From an uncultured Gammaproteobacteria bacterium (GTDB taxonomy: Bacteria > Pseudomonadota > Gammaproteobacteria > Coxiellales > Coxiellaceae), in contig CAIQCE010000261.1 in NCBI GenBank assembly GCA_903870185.1, forward strand, positions 1-7,302: 7,302 nucleotides of DNA. Direction: 5' to 3'. The first letter of the stretch is position 1; each line of letters starts with the position of its first letter. This document shows positions 6,274 to 7,302 of the stretch, in pieces. Under the pieces are notes generated by a model. That model made no database searches. It was not told the DNA's origin and saw only the letters and a list, made by a program, of their open reading frames with translations. A program made the position numbers and the translations under genes.

Positions 6274-6870
6274 ATGTCAGAAATCATTCTAACCCACCCT
6301 GCGGTAGGTAGGCAACCCAATATGCGAAGTCGGTTGTTAATTGCCGCTGCACAGCTCTTTATTAAAAAAGGGTATAGTGGTGCTTCCTTAAGTGAAATTG
6401 CAGCCGCCTGTAATATTAAGAAATCCAGCTTGTTTCATCATTTTGTTTCAAAAGAAGCCATTGCTCTAGAAACCATCAGCATGGTGAAAAAATATTGTGA
6501 AGAGCATATCTTCAGACCTGCAATGAATATCTCATTAACACCTGAGCAGCGTAACCAACGCTTTTTGGAAGGCAGCAAGCATTTCTTTTGCGAGCGAATG
6601 GATAATGCTTTAGTTGGGTTTTTAGGTATTGCCTTGGTTGACGTAGCAGACGCTTTCAATGCACCTGTGAAGCAATATTTTGATGCTTGGCAAACTGCAG
6701 TGGTTAATTTAATCAAAGATCGTTGTTCGCCTGAGCGAGCTTATGCTTTAGCGACAGGGGTTGTAGCTCAGTTGCAGGGTTCTTTATTGATGTGGCGGGT
6801 TTATCAGGAACCTCGATTCATCGATGAGGCTTATGAGCAGTTGGTGAAGATTATTAATCAGCCGCAGTAG
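6274..6870 (+). CDS. TetR/AcrR family transcriptional regulator
   Basis: This encodes a 198-residue protein, a typical length for TetR-family regulators. The N-terminal DNA-binding domain is clear: helix 1 SRLLIAAAQLFIKKGYSGAS (19-38), then the helix-turn-helix LSEIAAACNIKKSSLFHHFVSK (39-60), with the hallmark FHHF/SKE end. The rest is a helical ligand-binding/dimerisation domain, which varies between relatives, so no ligand can be named. Cysteines lie at 46, 75, 106 and 151. The start is well supported by AGAGGA (6261-6266), 7 nt before the ATG. A near-palindrome upstream suggests self-regulation. The neighbouring downstream gene on the same strand (from 7082) may be a target, but it has its own candidate promoter. 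TetR genes often regulate a divergent neighbour; here the upstream neighbour, mnmG, is co-oriented. Confidence 0.92.
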   Translation: MSEIILTHPAVGRQPNMRSRLLIAAAQLFIKKGYSGASLSEIAAACNIKKSSLFHHFVSKEAIALETISMVKKYCEEHIFRPAMNISLTPEQRNQRFLEGSKHFFCERMDNALVGFLGIALVDVADAFNAPVKQYFDAWQTAVVNLIKDRCSPERAYALATGVVAQLQGSLLMWRVYQEPRFIDEAYEQLVKIINQPQ

Positions 6871-6874
6871 GATA

Positions 6875-6917
6875 TTGGCGCCAAGCATAACGGCCTCTCA
6901 AGGAGTGCGGGGCTGTT
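6875..6917. repeat. palindrome and hairpin after the TetR gene
   Basis: TTGGCGCCAA (6875-6884) is a perfect 10-bp palindrome 4 nt after the TAG stop. Next, AACGGCCTC (6889-6897) can pair with GGGGCTGTT (6909-6917) over nine positions, two of them G-U, across an 11-nt loop. No T-run follows on either strand, so an intrinsic terminator is not supported. It could protect the 3' end of the message or bind a protein. Confidence 0.4.
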
Positions 6918-6992
6918 GTTGGGAAAATTAAAGCTATGATAGGGTGCTGAGCTGTTGTATCCTGATTCTGTACGATTGCTTAATTGCCTAAC

Positions 6993-7021
6993 TTTACAGA
7001 CGTTTAGTAATCTTATAAAAT
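6993..7021 (+). promoter_or_regulatory. candidate promoter for the partial methyltransferase-like gene
   Basis: TTTACA (6993-6998) and TAAAAT (7016-7021) are spaced 17 nt apart, each one base from the sigma-70 consensus. Transcription would start near 7028, leaving a leader of about 54 nt before the ATG at 7082. The region is A/T-rich, so chance matches are possible, but spacing and location fit well. Confidence 0.5.
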
Positions 7022-7081
7022 TTACACGCCTTTTTTCTCTGGCACATTCTTTAAAAAACAACAAAATTAATAGGGAAATTT

Positions 7082-7302
7082 ATGATGCAAGGAAGCACAG
7101 ATACACATCATCAACACCATGGAAAAGCCATAGGTTCCGTAAGATCTCAAAAAATAATAGAATGTGAAGTTTGTCAGTTTACTCACCGATTTCCTTTAAT
7201 AGTAAACGAAGCTGAGTGGATAGAATTTTATAAAAAATCCTTTTATGATTGGAATGACAAGTCGACCTATTTGCTCGATACAGAGAATGATGCTGAATAT
7301 AG
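7082..7302 (+). CDS. N-terminal part of a probable class I SAM-dependent methyltransferase (cut by window end)
   Basis: An open frame of 73 codons runs off the right edge without a stop. AGGGA (7072-7076) is a good Shine-Dalgarno sequence for ATG 7082 (5 nt) or the adjacent ATG 7085 (8 nt). The protein has a histidine-rich start (HHQHH, residues 9-13), then IIECEVCQFTHRFPL (25-39) with a CxxC pair at 28 and 31, and EFYKKSFYDW followed by a DAEY segment. This pattern (CxxCgf.h..P, then fY...fY, then D.eY) resembles the zinc-binding lead segment of some SAM-dependent methyltransferases. The catalytic Rossmann domain would lie beyond the window, so the function is only probable; that the frame is coding is much surer. 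Confidence 0.6.
   Translation, partial: MMQGSTDTHHQHHGKAIGSVRSQKIIECEVCQFTHRFPLIVNEAEWIEFYKKSFYDWNDKSTYLLDTENDAEY

Noticed and set aside
6438..6716. 92-codon minus-strand frame opposite the TetR gene
   Set aside because: The plus-strand frame has a clear TetR domain and a good ribosome binding site; the antisense frame has neither.
6858..7167. Short frames on both strands in and around the gap after the TetR gene
   Set aside because: No domain or convincing start signal. The plus-strand one overlaps the better supported gene at 7082 in a different frame and covers its promoter.
1..7302. CRISPR array, tRNA, rRNA or insertion sequence
   Set aside because: I found no regularly spaced direct repeats, no tRNA cloverleaf, no rRNA sequence and no transposase frame.

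Overview
The window looks like chromosome of a Gram-negative, probably gammaproteobacterial, organism. The evidence is the gene order rpmH-rnpA-yidD-yidC-mnmE-mnmG, a YidC with a large periplasmic domain, and MnmE/MnmG proteins that follow the E. coli proteins closely (the MnmG catalytic cysteines even fall at the same residue numbers, 47 and 277). The moderately AT-rich composition and REP-like repeats with the GTCGTCCCG...CGGGATCCA pattern recall Legionella/Coxiella-type lineages. That placement is inference and should be tested by protein phylogeny.

Positions 1-3866 form one compact block. A near-consensus sigma-70 promoter (40-68) drives rpmH (ribosomal protein bL34). Then come rnpA (RNase P protein, GTG start, 8-nt overlap with rpmH), yidD (52-nt overlap with rnpA), yidC (2 nt after yidD) and mnmE (3 nt after yidC). 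Several starts have little or no Shine-Dalgarno sequence, so translation is probably coupled along the message. The block links translation (bL34), tRNA 5' processing (RnpA), membrane protein insertion (YidD, YidC) and wobble-uridine tRNA modification (MnmE).

Positions 3867-5800 hold a 65-nt spacer with a candidate promoter, then mnmG, whose product works with MnmE to make the 5-carboxymethylaminomethyl group on U34 of certain tRNAs. The predicted transcription start lies right at the mnmG start codon, so this message may be leaderless.

Positions 5801-6273 are non-coding and rich in inverted repeats: two REP-like hairpins, a larger imperfect inverted repeat, a further structured stretch and a 30-bp near-palindrome. 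Here the usual gammaproteobacterial order (mnmG-rsmG-parA-parB) breaks. Instead there is a TetR-family regulator (6274-6870), probably controlled through the palindrome just upstream, then a 211-nt gap with a candidate promoter, then the start of a gene cut by the window end. That partial gene resembles the zinc-binding N-terminus of a class I SAM-dependent methyltransferase. No clearly new system is visible. The most interesting parts are the synteny break, the repeat cluster and the probable TetR operator.
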